This document shows positions 17,621 through 25,819 of a stretch of 64,000 nt of DNA, one piece after another. Every line of letters starts with the position of its first letter. The first letter of the stretch is position 1. The position numbers and the translations under genes were made by a program. The notes beneath the pieces are model-generated. The model made no database searches. It was not told the DNA's origin and worked only from the letters and a program-made list of their open reading frames with translations. Source of the stretch: DASQZJ01 sp035638775 (GTDB taxonomy: Bacteria > Pseudomonadota > Gammaproteobacteria > UBA5335 > SLRW01); contig DASQZJ010000012.1 of NCBI GenBank assembly GCA_035638775.1, positions 124,001-188,000 on the forward strand. The letters are read 5' to 3'.

Positions 17621-18360
17621 CCGGGGCGCGCCTCCCGCAACAGCCGGCGCATCTCGCGCACCGCGGCCTCGATGCCGGTGAACACCGCCCGGGCGACGAT
17701 GGCATGCCCGATGTTCAGCTCGGTCAGCTCCGGAATCGCCGCAACCGCCTGGACATTGTGGTAGCTGAGACCGTGACCCGCGTGCACCTCCAGCCCAAGC
17801 GCCCGCGCCCGCGCGGCCGCCTGGCGCAGCTCCTCCAGCATCGCGGCCCGCCCGCCCCGGTCGGGCGCGTCCGCGTACCGGCCCGTGTGCAGCTCGACCG
17901 CCGGCGCTCCGGCACGCGCGCACGCCTCCAGCTGCGCACCATCCGGATCCACGAACAGCGCCACGCGGACGCCGGCCCGCGCCAACCGGGCACAGGCCTC
18001 CACGATCCGGCCCTCCTGCGCGGCCACGTCCAGGCCGCCCTCGGTGGTCAGCTCCTCCCGCCGTTCGGGGACCAGGCAGCAGTCCGCCGGCCGCACCGAG
18101 GCCGCCACCTCGAGCATCTCGTCGGTACAGGCCATCTCCAGGTTCAGCCGGGTCTGCAGGGCCTGCACCAGGAGCCGGACGTCGCGTTCCTGGATATGGC
18201 GGCGATCCTCGCGCAGATGCACGGTGATGCTGTCGGCACCCGCCTGCTCGGCCAGCAGAGCGGCCTGCAGCACCTCCGGGTAACGCGTCCCGCGCGCCTG
18301 TCGCAGGCTGGCCACGTGGTCGACGTTGACCCCAAGTGCGATGCCGGCTGGATTACTCAT
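17617..18360 (-). CDS. pdxJ: Pyridoxine 5'-phosphate synthase PdxJ
   Basis: Condenses 1-deoxyxylulose 5-phosphate with 3-amino-2-oxopropyl phosphate to pyridoxine 5'-phosphate, the last ring-forming step of vitamin B6 synthesis. TIM-barrel protein of 247 residues. Family motifs: LGVNVDHVASLRQARGT at the start, DSITVHLREDRRHI, and near the end VHAGHGLSYHN and ELNIGHAIVARA. The start overlaps recO by 8 bases and the stop overlaps acpS by 4, so the three genes are tightly coupled. Confidence 0.97.
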   Translation of the reverse strand: MSNPAGIALGVNVDHVASLRQARGTRYPEVLQAALLAEQAGADSITVHLREDRRHIQERDVRLLVQALQTRLNLEMACTDEMLEVAASVRPADCCLVPERREELTTEGGLDVAAQEGRIVEACARLARAGVRVALFVDPDGAQLEACARAGAPAVELHTGRYADAPDRGGRAAMLEELRQAAARARALGLEVHAGHGLSYHNVQAVAAIPELTELNIGHAIVARAVFTGIEAAVREMRRLLREARPG

Positions 18361-19117
18361 CCGCTTCCTCGCTCGTGTCACGCCCCGGTGCCGCCCGGCG
18401 TTCGCGCTGCATCGCCGCCAGCACGCCCCGCGTGCGCAGCGGGCGGTCACCGAGATAGATCGATAATACCTGACGCAACAGGCGCTTTGCATGGCGGAGG
18501 TCGACCGGTTCGACCAGCTCGTGCCGCGCCAGCGCCAGCAAGGCCCGTCCGGAAACCTCGCGCGGGTCGTCCCCGCGGCCGGCCGCAGCCACCATGCCGT
18601 GCTCGGGTTCGAAGCGGTACCATCCCCGCGCATCGATCGCGGCGCCGCTGTCCGCGTCGATCGCGGGCTCGAGGCCGTAACCGAGCTCCTGCAGCAGCTC
18701 GAGCTCGAATACGCGCAGCGCGGGTTCCGGATCGTCACCGGTCCCCAGCGCCTGCAGCAGGCCGCCATAGGCGGTGAACGCGCCCGGATGCGGATCGTGG
18801 CGCTGCAGCAGCCGCAGAATGAGCTCGCTGGCGTAGAAGCCGCTCATCAGGGTGCCGCGGGAAAGCGCCGGCCACCGATCCGCGGGCTCGGCGCCGGCCA
18901 GCGTCACCAGCTCGCCGCGGCCGCTCCACGACACCAGAAGCGGCTGGAACGGCTGCAGCACCCCGCGCAGCCGGGACCGCGGCGAGCGCACGCCGCGCGC
19001 CACCGCGCCGACGCGTCCGTGGTCGCGGGTCAGCAGCTCCAGCAAGCGGCTGCTGTCACGGTAGTCGTGCTGGTGCAGGAGAAAGGCCGGTTGCAGGCTG
19101 ATCCGCTTGCTGCTCAT
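18353..19117 (-). CDS. recO: DNA repair protein RecO
   Basis: Mediator that helps load RecA onto single-stranded DNA bound by SSB in the RecFOR pathway. The N-terminal OB-fold is seen as PAFLLHQHDYRDSSRLLELLTRDHG and ARGVRSPRSRLRG, followed by the helical domain (GFYASELILRLLQRHDPHPGAF, ELELLQELGYGLEP). As in many proteobacterial RecO proteins I see no zinc-finger cysteines. The length of 254 residues is typical. Position between era and pdxJ is the usual one. Confidence 0.95.
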   Translation of the reverse strand: MSSKRISLQPAFLLHQHDYRDSSRLLELLTRDHGRVGAVARGVRSPRSRLRGVLQPFQPLLVSWSGRGELVTLAGAEPADRWPALSRGTLMSGFYASELILRLLQRHDPHPGAFTAYGGLLQALGTGDDPEPALRVFELELLQELGYGLEPAIDADSGAAIDARGWYRFEPEHGMVAAAGRGDDPREVSGRALLALARHELVEPVDLRHAKRLLRQVLSIYLGDRPLRTRGVLAAMQRERRAAPGRDTSEEADE

Positions 19118-19159
19118 GCATGCCTCGTGCCGCCGCGGCGCGCAGCGCGCCGGGAGCGG

Positions 19160-20062
19160 TCACTCGTAACCGAACTGCTGAATCGCCCCCGGACGGTCGG
19201 TCCAGCCCTCCTTGACCTTGACCCAGAGATCGAGATGCACGCGACAGCCGAGCGCTTCGGCAATCTGCAGCCGTGCCGCGCGGCCGATCCGCTTGAGCGC
19301 TTCGCCGCCCCGCCCGATCACGATGGCCTTGTGCGCTTCGCGCTCAACCCATATGACGGCGCCGATCCGCACGCGTTCCGCGTCCTCCGCCTCGAAGCGC
19401 TCCACCTCCACGGCGAGCCCGTACGGAACCTCCTGGTGCAGCATGTTCATGAGCTGTTCGCGGATCAGCTCGGCCGCCAGGAAGCGCTCGCTGCGGTCGG
19501 TGATCTGGTCCTCCGGGAACAGCGCCGGACCGGCCGGCAGCGCCGCCGCCAGCTCGTCCAGCAGCGCCGCCAGGTTGTCCCCGGTGCGGGCAGAAAGCGG
19601 GACGAGGAAACGGAAATCGGCCCTGCGCGCGGCCTCGTCGAGGAACGGCAGCAGCCGCTCGCGCGGCCGGACCCGGTCGATCTTGTTCACCGCCAGCGCC
19701 ACCGGCACACCGGCCCGACGGATCCATTCCAGCGCCAGGTCGTCGGCGTCCGTCCATTGCCCGGCTTCGACCACCAGCAGCGCCAGGTCCGCGTCCTCAA
19801 GGCTCTCGCGGGCGGCCCGGTTCATGTAGCGGTTGAGCGCGCTGCGCTCGCCCCGGTGAATGCCGGGAGTGTCGACGAACACGATCTGGGCGTCCGCCCG
19901 GGTGAGGATGCCGAGGATCCGCTGCCGGGTGGTCTGCGGCTTGCGGGTCACGATGCTGATCTTCTGTCCCAGCACGCGATTGAGCAGGGTGGACTTGCCG
20001 ACGTTGGGCCGCCCCGCCATCGCCACCATCCCGCTGCGAAATCCGGATCGCGTCTCAGGCAT
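19160..20062 (-). CDS. era: GTPase Era
   Basis: Essential GTPase acting in 16S rRNA processing and 30S subunit maturation. Starts MPETRSG and shows GRPNVGKST (G1), a switch I region with QTTR, DTPG (G3), NKID (G4) and SART (G5), followed by the KH RNA-binding domain with IGRGGEALKRIGRAARLQIAEALG. The 300-residue length is normal. The start overlaps rnc by 8 bases, the classic rnc-era operon in which the RNase III transcript also serves Era. Confidence 0.97.
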   Translation of the reverse strand: MPETRSGFRSGMVAMAGRPNVGKSTLLNRVLGQKISIVTRKPQTTRQRILGILTRADAQIVFVDTPGIHRGERSALNRYMNRAARESLEDADLALLVVEAGQWTDADDLALEWIRRAGVPVALAVNKIDRVRPRERLLPFLDEAARRADFRFLVPLSARTGDNLAALLDELAAALPAGPALFPEDQITDRSERFLAAELIREQLMNMLHQEVPYGLAVEVERFEAEDAERVRIGAVIWVEREAHKAIVIGRGGEALKRIGRAARLQIAEALGCRVHLDLWVKVKEGWTDRPGAIQQFGYE

Positions 20063-20732
20063 CCGCGTGCAGTCCCTCCAGGCAGGCGCGTGCCGCCGCC
20101 TGTTCCGCCTCCCGCCGGCTGCCGCCCTCGCCCGAAAAGCAGCGGCCATCGTCGGGCAGCCGGCACTCCACGGTGAAGCGCTGACGATGGTCCTCTCCCG
20201 CCACATCGGCGACCCCGTAGTTCGGCACCGGGCGCCCGCGCGCCTGGAGGTACTCCTGCAGCCGGGTCTTGGGATCCTTGAGCTCGTCCACCGGCGGCAG
20301 GTCGGACAGCCGCGCCGAGTACAGTTTCCGGATCGCCGCCGCGGCGGCGGCGAATCCCCCGTCCAGGTAGATCGCCCCGAACACCGCCTCCAGCGCGTCG
20401 GCAAGAATCGAGCCGCGCCGGAACCCGCCGCTCTTGCGCTCGCCCGGCCCCAGCCGCAGGCACGACCCCAGATCGAGGTCCGCTGCCATCTCGGCCAGCG
20501 TCGAGCCGCGCACCAGGCTCGCGCGCAGGCGGCTCAGATCGCCCTCGGGCAGCTCCGGACGGCGACGGAACAGCTCCTCGGCGATCACCAGGTTCACCAC
20601 CGCGTCACCCAGGAATTCCAGGCGCTCGTTGTTGTTGCCGCCGGCGCTGCGGTGCGTGAGGGCCGCTTCCAGCAGGGAGATGTCGCCGAATCGGCAGCCG
20701 AGGTCCGCGCTGAGCCGCTCCAGGCGCGACAT
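20055..20732 (-). CDS. rnc: Ribonuclease III
   Basis: Double-strand-specific endoribonuclease that processes rRNA precursors and other structured RNAs. The catalytic signature NNERLEFLGDAVV (about residues 34-46) and the second acidic cluster ADALEAVFGAIYLD are present, followed by a double-stranded-RNA-binding domain (DPKTRLQEYLQ to EAEQAAARACLEGL). Length is 225 residues. The ATG shares a base with the stop of the upstream DUF4845 gene (TGATG). Confidence 0.97.
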   Translation of the reverse strand: MSRLERLSADLGCRFGDISLLEAALTHRSAGGNNNERLEFLGDAVVNLVIAEELFRRRPELPEGDLSRLRASLVRGSTLAEMAADLDLGSCLRLGPGERKSGGFRRGSILADALEAVFGAIYLDGGFAAAAAAIRKLYSARLSDLPPVDELKDPKTRLQEYLQARGRPVPNYGVADVAGEDHRQRFTVECRLPDDGRCFSGEGGSRREAEQAAARACLEGLHADA

Positions 20733-21118
20733 CAGCCCGCCGGTACCACCACGCGCCGGTCGAAGGTCACCAGCAGCGACACGTTCCCGATCCACTGGGT
20801 CGTGCGCGTATAGTGCACGTGCACGTCGATGCTGCCGTCGTCCTCGTTGGTGAATTGCACCGAGCCCGGCTGGAGCGTCACGTCGTTGATATCGAAGCGC
20901 TTGCGCAGCAGGCGCCGCAGCTCCGGGACCGTGCGCTGCGAGGGTGCCACGTTGGCCAGCGAATCCAGCGACGAGGCCACGTCGAAATAGCCCATATAGA
21001 CCGGCACCAGCTTGATCGCGGTCATCAGCAGGAAGCCTCCCACCGCGACCAGAAGCAGAATTTCCAGGAAGCTCAGCCCCTGCTGGCGCTTCCATCCCCC
21101 CCTCCTGCCGTTGTTCAT
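20732..21118 (-). CDS. DUF4845 membrane protein with prepilin-like N-terminus
   Basis: Conserved 128-residue protein found between lepB and rnc in many gammaproteobacteria; function unknown. A basic head is followed by GLSFLEILLLVAVGGFLL, which resembles a type IV prepilin leader (Gly, then Glu at +5, then a hydrophobic helix), then a periplasmic domain with charged helices and beta-strands (SVQFTNEDDG, IGNVSLLVTFDRRV). It lies 19 bases after lepB and is coupled to rnc by TGATG. The prepilin resemblance is seen in the sequence; processing by a prepilin peptidase is only a possibility. Confidence 0.85.
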   Translation of the reverse strand: MNNGRRGGWKRQQGLSFLEILLLVAVGGFLLMTAIKLVPVYMGYFDVASSLDSLANVAPSQRTVPELRRLLRKRFDINDVTLQPGSVQFTNEDDGSIDVHVHYTRTTQWIGNVSLLVTFDRRVVVPAG

Positions 21119-21137
21119 ATTTTATCCAGCCTCCGCC

Positions 21138-21920
21138 TCAGTGAATGACCTCGCCGATGCGGCTCCAGAGCGGATGCATGCGCTGCGGGTCCCAGTTCAT
21201 CCAGATCAGGAACGCCTTCCCGACCAGGTTGCGCTCGGGCACGAAGCCCCACATCCGGCTGTCGTCGCTGTCGTCGCGATTGTCACCCATCACGAAGTAG
21301 TGCCCCTTGGGCACGTGATATGTCCCGTTGGGCACCGGTACCTGTTTCATCAGCAGAATATCATGGGTGTGCGAGCCGAGCGTCTCCCGGTAGAGCCCCG
21401 GATTGAACAGCGAGGACGAGCCCGGCCCCAGGTAGGGCCCGAGATACCGGTGGCGAATGCGCTTGCCGTTGACGACGAGCTCGTTGCCGTGAACGGTCAC
21501 GGTATCTCCGGGCAGCCCCACGACCCGCTTGATGAAGTCCTTGCTGGGATCCTTGGGCCAGCGGAACACCGCCACGTCACCGCGTTGCGGTTCGCCCACC
21601 CCCAGGATCTTCGTGTGTACCACGGGCAGCCTCAGGCCGTAGTCGAACTTGTTCACCAGGATGAAATCCCCGTCCAGCAGGGTGGGCATCATCGACCCGG
21701 AGGGGATGCGGAAAGGCTCGACGACAAAGGATCGCAGCAGCAGCACCACCAGGATTACGGGGAAGAAGCTGCGACAGAACTCGACCCCCATCGGGGCGCG
21801 GCGGCCGCCCTCTCCGGCTTCCGCCGCCCGCTCCCGCCGCGGCTCCCAGAGCCACTTGTCCAGGGCCCATACCACGCCGGTCGCGAGCGTCAAAAGCACC
21901 AGCAAAAGCGAAAAGTCCAC
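21138..21920 (-). CDS. lepB: Signal peptidase I LepB
   Basis: Inner-membrane serine protease that removes signal peptides from exported proteins. There are two N-terminal hydrophobic segments (about residues 3-21 and 52-66), then box B with the nucleophile (RIPSGSMMPTL, Ser76), box D with the general base (DFIKRVVGLPGD, Lys131) and box E (GDNRDDSDDSR). The length of 260 residues is usual for proteobacteria. It lies 48 bases after lepA in the same operon. Confidence 0.97.
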   Translation of the reverse strand: MDFSLLLVLLTLATGVVWALDKWLWEPRRERAAEAGEGGRRAPMGVEFCRSFFPVILVVLLLRSFVVEPFRIPSGSMMPTLLDGDFILVNKFDYGLRLPVVHTKILGVGEPQRGDVAVFRWPKDPSKDFIKRVVGLPGDTVTVHGNELVVNGKRIRHRYLGPYLGPGSSSLFNPGLYRETLGSHTHDILLMKQVPVPNGTYHVPKGHYFVMGDNRDDSDDSRMWGFVPERNLVGKAFLIWMNWDPQRMHPLWSRIGEVIH

Positions 21921-21968
21921 CTGCGTCCACCTCGTTGCGTGTTCTCCCGACGCCGGCCCCCCGGGGCT

Positions 21969-23810
21969 TCAGTCGGATTTCTTGCTGACGTCCAGCACTG
22001 CCAGAAAGGCTTCCTGGGGGATCTCCACGCGGCCGACCCGTTTCATCCGGCGCTTGCCGGCCTTCTGCTTTTCCAGCAGCTTCTTCTTGCGCGTGACGTC
22101 GCCCCCGTAGCACTTGGCGGTCACGTTCTTGCGCAGCGCGCGCACCGTGGTGCGCGCGATCACCTGCGAGCCAATGGCCGCCTGGATCGCCACCTCGAAC
22201 ATCTGGCGCGGGATCAGCTCCTTCATCTTCTCGACGAGCTCGCGCCCGCGGTGGTAGGCCATGTCACGGTGCACGATCAGCGACAGGGCGTCCACCCGGT
22301 CGCCGTTGATCAGGATATCCAGCTTGACGAGGCTGGCTGCCTGGAAGCGCCGGAACTCATAGTCGAAGGAGGCGAAGCCGCGGCTCGCGGACTTCAGCCT
22401 GTCGAAGAAGTCCAGCACCACCTCGCTCATGGGCAGCTCGTAGGTAATCGACACCTGCTGGCCCAGGTACTGCATTCGCAGCTGGCGACCACGGCGTTCC
22501 TCGCACAGCATGATCACGGCGCCGACGTGCTCCTGGGGAACCAGGATGTCCGCATGGATGATCGGCTCGCGAATCTCCTCGATCTCGCCGGGCGCGGGCA
22601 GGTGCGCCGGGTTGTCCACCGCCAGTACCTCGCCGCCGCGCGTGAGCACCTCGTGCACCACGGTCGGCGCCGTGGTGATGAGTTCCAGGTCGTACTCCCG
22701 CTCCAGCCGCGCCTGCACGATCTCCATGTGCAGCATGCCCAGGAAGCCGCAGCGGAAGCCGAAGCCGAGCGCGCCGGACGTCTCCGGCTCGTAGCTCAGG
22801 GCGGCGTCGTTCAGCCGCAGCTTCTGCAGCGCATCCCGCAGGCCCTCATAGTCGTCGGAGGTCACCGGGAACAGGCCGGCGAAGACGTAGGGCTTGACCT
22901 GCTTGAAGCCGGGGAGCCGGGCCCCGCACGGGCGCTCGGCCGAGGTCATGGTATCCCCCACCGGGGCGCCGTCGATGTCCTTGACGCCGGCCATCACGAA
23001 CCCCACCTCGCCGGTGCCGAGCGCCCCGAGGTCCCGCGGCTTCGGGGTGAACACGCCGACCCGGGCGACCTGGTAGTCGCGGCTGCTGGACATCACGCGG
23101 ATGCGGCTTCCCGGCCGGATCTCCCCGTGCACCACGCGCACCAGGGAGACCACGCCCACGAAGTTGTCGAACCAGGAGTCGATGATCAGTGCCTGCAGCG
23201 GCTGGTCGTGATCCCCGGCGGGCGGCGGGATGCGCCGGACCAGCGCCTCCAGGAGCTCCGGTATGCCCTGGCCGGTCTTGGCGCTGACGCGCAGCGCGTC
23301 GTGCGCTTCCAGGCCGATGATCTCCTCGATCTGGTTGATCACGCGCTCGGGGTCCGCCGAGGGAAGATCGATCTTGTTCAGCACCGGCACCACTTCCAGT
23401 CCCTGGTCGATGGCGGTGTAGCAGTTGGCGACGCTCTGCGCCTCGACGCCCTGCGCCGCGTCGACCACCAGCAGGGCGCCCTCGCACGCGGCGAGCGACC
23501 GGGAGACCTCGTAGGAGAAGTCGACGTGGCCCGGCGTGTCGATGAAGTTCAGCTGGTAGTCCCGGCCGTCCGCGGCGCGGTAGCCCAGGGTCACGGACTG
23601 CGCCTTGATGGTGATGCCCCGTTCCCGTTCCAGGTCCATCGAGTCCAGCACCTGCTCGAGCATCTCGCGCTCGTCCAGGCCGCCGCACAGGCGGATGAAC
23701 CGATCGGCGAGGGTCGACTTGCCGTGGTCGATGTGGGCGATGATGGAGAAATTGCGGATCCGTTCCCGCGGCATGCGGCCGCCGCCCTGCTCCGACTGCG
23801 CGGCGCTCAT
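21969..23810 (-). CDS. lepA: Elongation factor 4 LepA
   Basis: Ribosome-associated translational GTPase, proposed to act on stalled or assembling ribosomes. GTPase motifs: IAHIDHGKSTL (G1), DTPGHVDF (G3), NKIDLPSADP (G4); then the EF-G-like domains and the LepA-specific C-terminal domain with NVTAKCYGGDVTRKKKLLEKQK. About 613 residues. I used the ATG at 23810, which forms an ATGA overlap with the glutaredoxin stop; the ATG at 23774 (MPRERIRNFSI) is closer to the start of many homologues and cannot be excluded. Confidence 0.97.
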   Translation of the reverse strand: MSAAQSEQGGGRMPRERIRNFSIIAHIDHGKSTLADRFIRLCGGLDEREMLEQVLDSMDLERERGITIKAQSVTLGYRAADGRDYQLNFIDTPGHVDFSYEVSRSLAACEGALLVVDAAQGVEAQSVANCYTAIDQGLEVVPVLNKIDLPSADPERVINQIEEIIGLEAHDALRVSAKTGQGIPELLEALVRRIPPPAGDHDQPLQALIIDSWFDNFVGVVSLVRVVHGEIRPGSRIRVMSSSRDYQVARVGVFTPKPRDLGALGTGEVGFVMAGVKDIDGAPVGDTMTSAERPCGARLPGFKQVKPYVFAGLFPVTSDDYEGLRDALQKLRLNDAALSYEPETSGALGFGFRCGFLGMLHMEIVQARLEREYDLELITTAPTVVHEVLTRGGEVLAVDNPAHLPAPGEIEEIREPIIHADILVPQEHVGAVIMLCEERRGRQLRMQYLGQQVSITYELPMSEVVLDFFDRLKSASRGFASFDYEFRRFQAASLVKLDILINGDRVDALSLIVHRDMAYHRGRELVEKMKELIPRQMFEVAIQAAIGSQVIARTTVRALRKNVTAKCYGGDVTRKKKLLEKQKAGKRRMKRVGRVEIPQEAFLAVLDVSKKSD

Positions 23811-24061
23811 CGCGGCGCCCGCGCCCGCAGAGCCGCCTGCAAGGCCTCCGGGTCGAAGCGCCCTTCGCACACCTCTTCGCCGTCCAGGGCCAGGACCGGG
23901 ATGCGCAGCATGTAGCGCGCCAGCAGCTCTGCGTTGCGGTCGATGTCGACCACCTCCACGGCCAGCTCGCGCGAGTCCAGCGCGCGGTGGACCTCGCGGA
24001 GCATCTCGTCGCACAGGTGGCAGCCCGGGCGGCTGTACAGTGTCAGTTCGTGTCGAGGCAT
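23807..24061 (-). CDS. Glutaredoxin-family (DUF836-like) protein
   Basis: Small thioredoxin-fold protein of 84 residues. The redox motif CHLCD follows the first strand (LTLYSRPG), and the cis-Pro region appears as YMLRIPVLALDGEEVCEGRF. It is the glutaredoxin-like type often found just before lepA in gammaproteobacteria. Its partner protein is unknown. The ATG at 24061 is chosen because the domain starts right there; a GTG at 24121 would add 20 poorly structured residues. The stop is coupled to lepA through ATGA. Confidence 0.82.
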   Translation of the reverse strand: MPRHELTLYSRPGCHLCDEMLREVHRALDSRELAVEVVDIDRNAELLARYMLRIPVLALDGEEVCEGRFDPEALQAALRARAPR

Positions 24062-24150
24062 ACGGCGGTCGCGCGGTGCGTCGTCTCCTGCCCGGCCGCG
24101 ATCCCGCTGTCCGGAGGACACGACGGCATCGGGCCGCTGGCGCGGCGTGC

Positions 24151-24181
24151 ATATTACTAAGCTTCCCGGGCTGATTGCCAG
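24151..24181 (-). promoter_or_regulatory. Possible sigma-70 promoter for the glutaredoxin-lepA operon
   Basis: Reading the minus strand, CTGGCA (24181-24176) and TAATAT (24156-24151) are separated by 19 bases, about 90 bases before the glutaredoxin start. The -10 box fits well, the -35 box only partly, and the spacing is long. It lies in the only gap between rseB and the lepA group, where a promoter would be expected. Confidence 0.4.
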
Positions 24182-24186
24182 AACCG

Positions 24187-24207
24187 GCGCCCGGCCGGGT
24201 CGGGCGC
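24187..24207 (-). terminator. GC hairpin just after rseB, possible transcription end
   Basis: A perfect 7-base-pair stem (GCGCCCG / CGGGCGC) with a 7-base loop begins three bases beyond the rseB stop on the minus strand. There is no following U-run, so it is not a textbook intrinsic terminator. It may mark the end of the rpoE-rseA-rseB message or stabilise its 3' end. Confidence 0.35.
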
Positions 24208-24209
24208 GC

Positions 24210-25229
24210 CTACCGCTTGCCGCCGCCCGCCGGGACCGACTGTACCGAGGTCCCGATCATCCGCAGGGTCTGCATCGGCACGCTGCCCACCACCGTCACC
24301 TGGTGCCCCTGGCGAACGGTGCCGAAGGCATTGATCGAGCCCTCCCGCGAGACGCCGTTGAACACGGCTCCCGACGGCGGCACCGGGCCCACGAACAGGG
24401 ACACCGTCGCCAGGCCGTCAGTGTAGACGATGTGCTGCACCGGCGTGCTGCGCCCCTGCGTGAACTCGTAGTGGCGGCTCACGAGGCGAAACCCCGGCGG
24501 CAGCCGCGATGCCTTCCAGCCGCCCCCGCCGGCGTCCAGCTGAGGCTGGGCGCGAGCCGGCGGAATCCGCTTGAGCGCATGCGTGTCGACCTTGGGCTTG
24601 AGCAGCCCGGAATCGATGTGCCGGGGGTAGGATATGCGCGTGTAGAGTACCTGCTGGAGCACCTTGCCCCGCGCATTCATGAGCCGGGACTCGAGCAGCA
24701 TCCCGGTGCCGGGCTGGAGGCACATGCGGTAGCCGTAGCGATACCCGTCGCGCGGGATCAGTCCCACCCGCCGGCACTCGTGGTCGGCCACCCGCGCGGT
24801 CCCGAACATCCGGAAGCGGTAATACGGCGCAAGCTTTGCGGGATTGGCGGGAAAGGGGTTGGGGAACGGATTGCTGGCGCCCGTCGAGCTTTTCAGCATC
24901 TCGCCGGCATCGGGCCAGAAGCAGTTCACCTTGCCGTCCACCCGGTGGACTTCGCGATGCTCGCCGTTCAGTGCGTACATCCGGGCCTCCGTGGTATGGC
25001 CGGTGACCCGGTGGATCACCCGGAAGGTCTCCAGGTGACCGCCCTCCATGTACACGAACGTGCCCTCGTAATTCTCGCCGCGGGCCTGATCGGCCATGTG
25101 CGACAGCCACGCCCCGACCCGCGCGCCCGATCCGTTCGGCCCGGGCGGGGATCCCGCGGCGAACGCGACCGGCACGGCAGACGCCAGGGCGGCCGCCAGC
25201 ACTCCGGTGAATACCATGGCCGGTTTCAT
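24210..25229 (-). CDS. rseB: Sigma-E regulatory protein RseB/MucB
   Basis: Periplasmic sensor that binds the anti-sigma factor RseA and shields it from proteolysis until it binds envelope signals such as lipopolysaccharide or lipoprotein. There is a clear signal peptide (MKPAMVFTG to VAFAA). The N-terminal lipid-binding domain shows NYEGTFVYMEGGHLETFRVIHRV, and the C-terminal domain WKASRLPPGFRLVSRHYE with VQHIVYTDGLATVSLFV. 339 residues. The start overlaps the rseA stop by 4 bases. Confidence 0.95.
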   Translation of the reverse strand: MKPAMVFTGVLAAALASAVPVAFAAGSPPGPNGSGARVGAWLSHMADQARGENYEGTFVYMEGGHLETFRVIHRVTGHTTEARMYALNGEHREVHRVDGKVNCFWPDAGEMLKSSTGASNPFPNPFPANPAKLAPYYRFRMFGTARVADHECRRVGLIPRDGYRYGYRMCLQPGTGMLLESRLMNARGKVLQQVLYTRISYPRHIDSGLLKPKVDTHALKRIPPARAQPQLDAGGGGWKASRLPPGFRLVSRHYEFTQGRSTPVQHIVYTDGLATVSLFVGPVPPSGAVFNGVSREGSINAFGTVRQGHQVTVVGSVPMQTLRMIGTSVQSVPAGGGKR

Positions 25230-25774
25230 TTGTGCCGGGGCGTGGCCTCGAAGTCCGCCATCCTGACGTAGGGCAGCATGCCGTTGCTGCCGGATACGGC
25301 CAGCTGCTGGTTGTGGTCCGCGACGTACACCCGCAGCTGGTCCCGCACGGCCTGTTCCATCCGCGTGCCGGACCGGCTCCGCACCGGCTGCACCTGTGCG
25401 ACCGTCCGGCTCGCCGGACCGGCCCCGTCCGCGCCGGGCCCGCCGCCGGTCAGGCTCAGGACCCCGACCACCGCCACGGCGGCCACCGCCGCCGCGGCCG
25501 CCAGCCCGGCGACCGGTCCCACGCGACGCCGGCGCCGGGGCCGCAGAACCGTCGGCTCACGCTCCAGCGCGGCCATGACCCGGTCGGCAAGACCCGCCGT
25601 CCGCCCGTCGGCGTCGCCCCGCAGGGCATCGCCGATCAGATGGTACCGTTCCCATGTCAGGTGCGAGTGCCGGTCCTGGCTGACGCGCTGCGCCAGCTCG
25701 CGCGCCTGCCGCTCGGGCAACTCGCCGTCCACCCACGCCGATATCTGCTTGTCGATGTTCTCGGACATGCCCAT
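25226..25774 (-). CDS. rseA: Anti-sigma-E factor RseA/MucA
   Basis: Single-pass membrane anti-sigma factor that holds RpoE inactive until cut by regulated proteolysis. The cytosolic domain has the family pattern ISAWVDGELP and WERYHLIGDALRGD (residues 10-54). A basic stretch (RPRRRRR) precedes one hydrophobic helix (about 86-108), and a periplasmic tail of about 70 residues ends in a block conserved in MucA (YVADHNQQLA to LPYVRMADF). A second ATG at 25768 is an alternative start. It lies 45 bases after rpoE. Confidence 0.94.
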   Translation of the reverse strand: MGMSENIDKQISAWVDGELPERQARELAQRVSQDRHSHLTWERYHLIGDALRGDADGRTAGLADRVMAALEREPTVLRPRRRRRVGPVAGLAAAAAVAAVAVVGVLSLTGGGPGADGAGPASRTVAQVQPVRSRSGTRMEQAVRDQLRVYVADHNQQLAVSGSNGMLPYVRMADFEATPRHK

Positions 25775-25819
25775 CCACCCGTCTGCCCTGGCCCATCAGG
25801 CCGATTACCCCAACGCTGT

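Noticed and set aside
13883..17764. A 1293-codon open frame on the plus strand
   Set aside because: It lies opposite the formate dehydrogenase, acpS and pdxJ genes, which have full sets of family motifs. Long antisense frames are common at this G+C; its translation is Arg/His/Pro-rich with no recognisable domain.
21012..23915. A 967-codon open frame on the plus strand
   Set aside because: Antisense shadow of lepB and lepA, without domain motifs.
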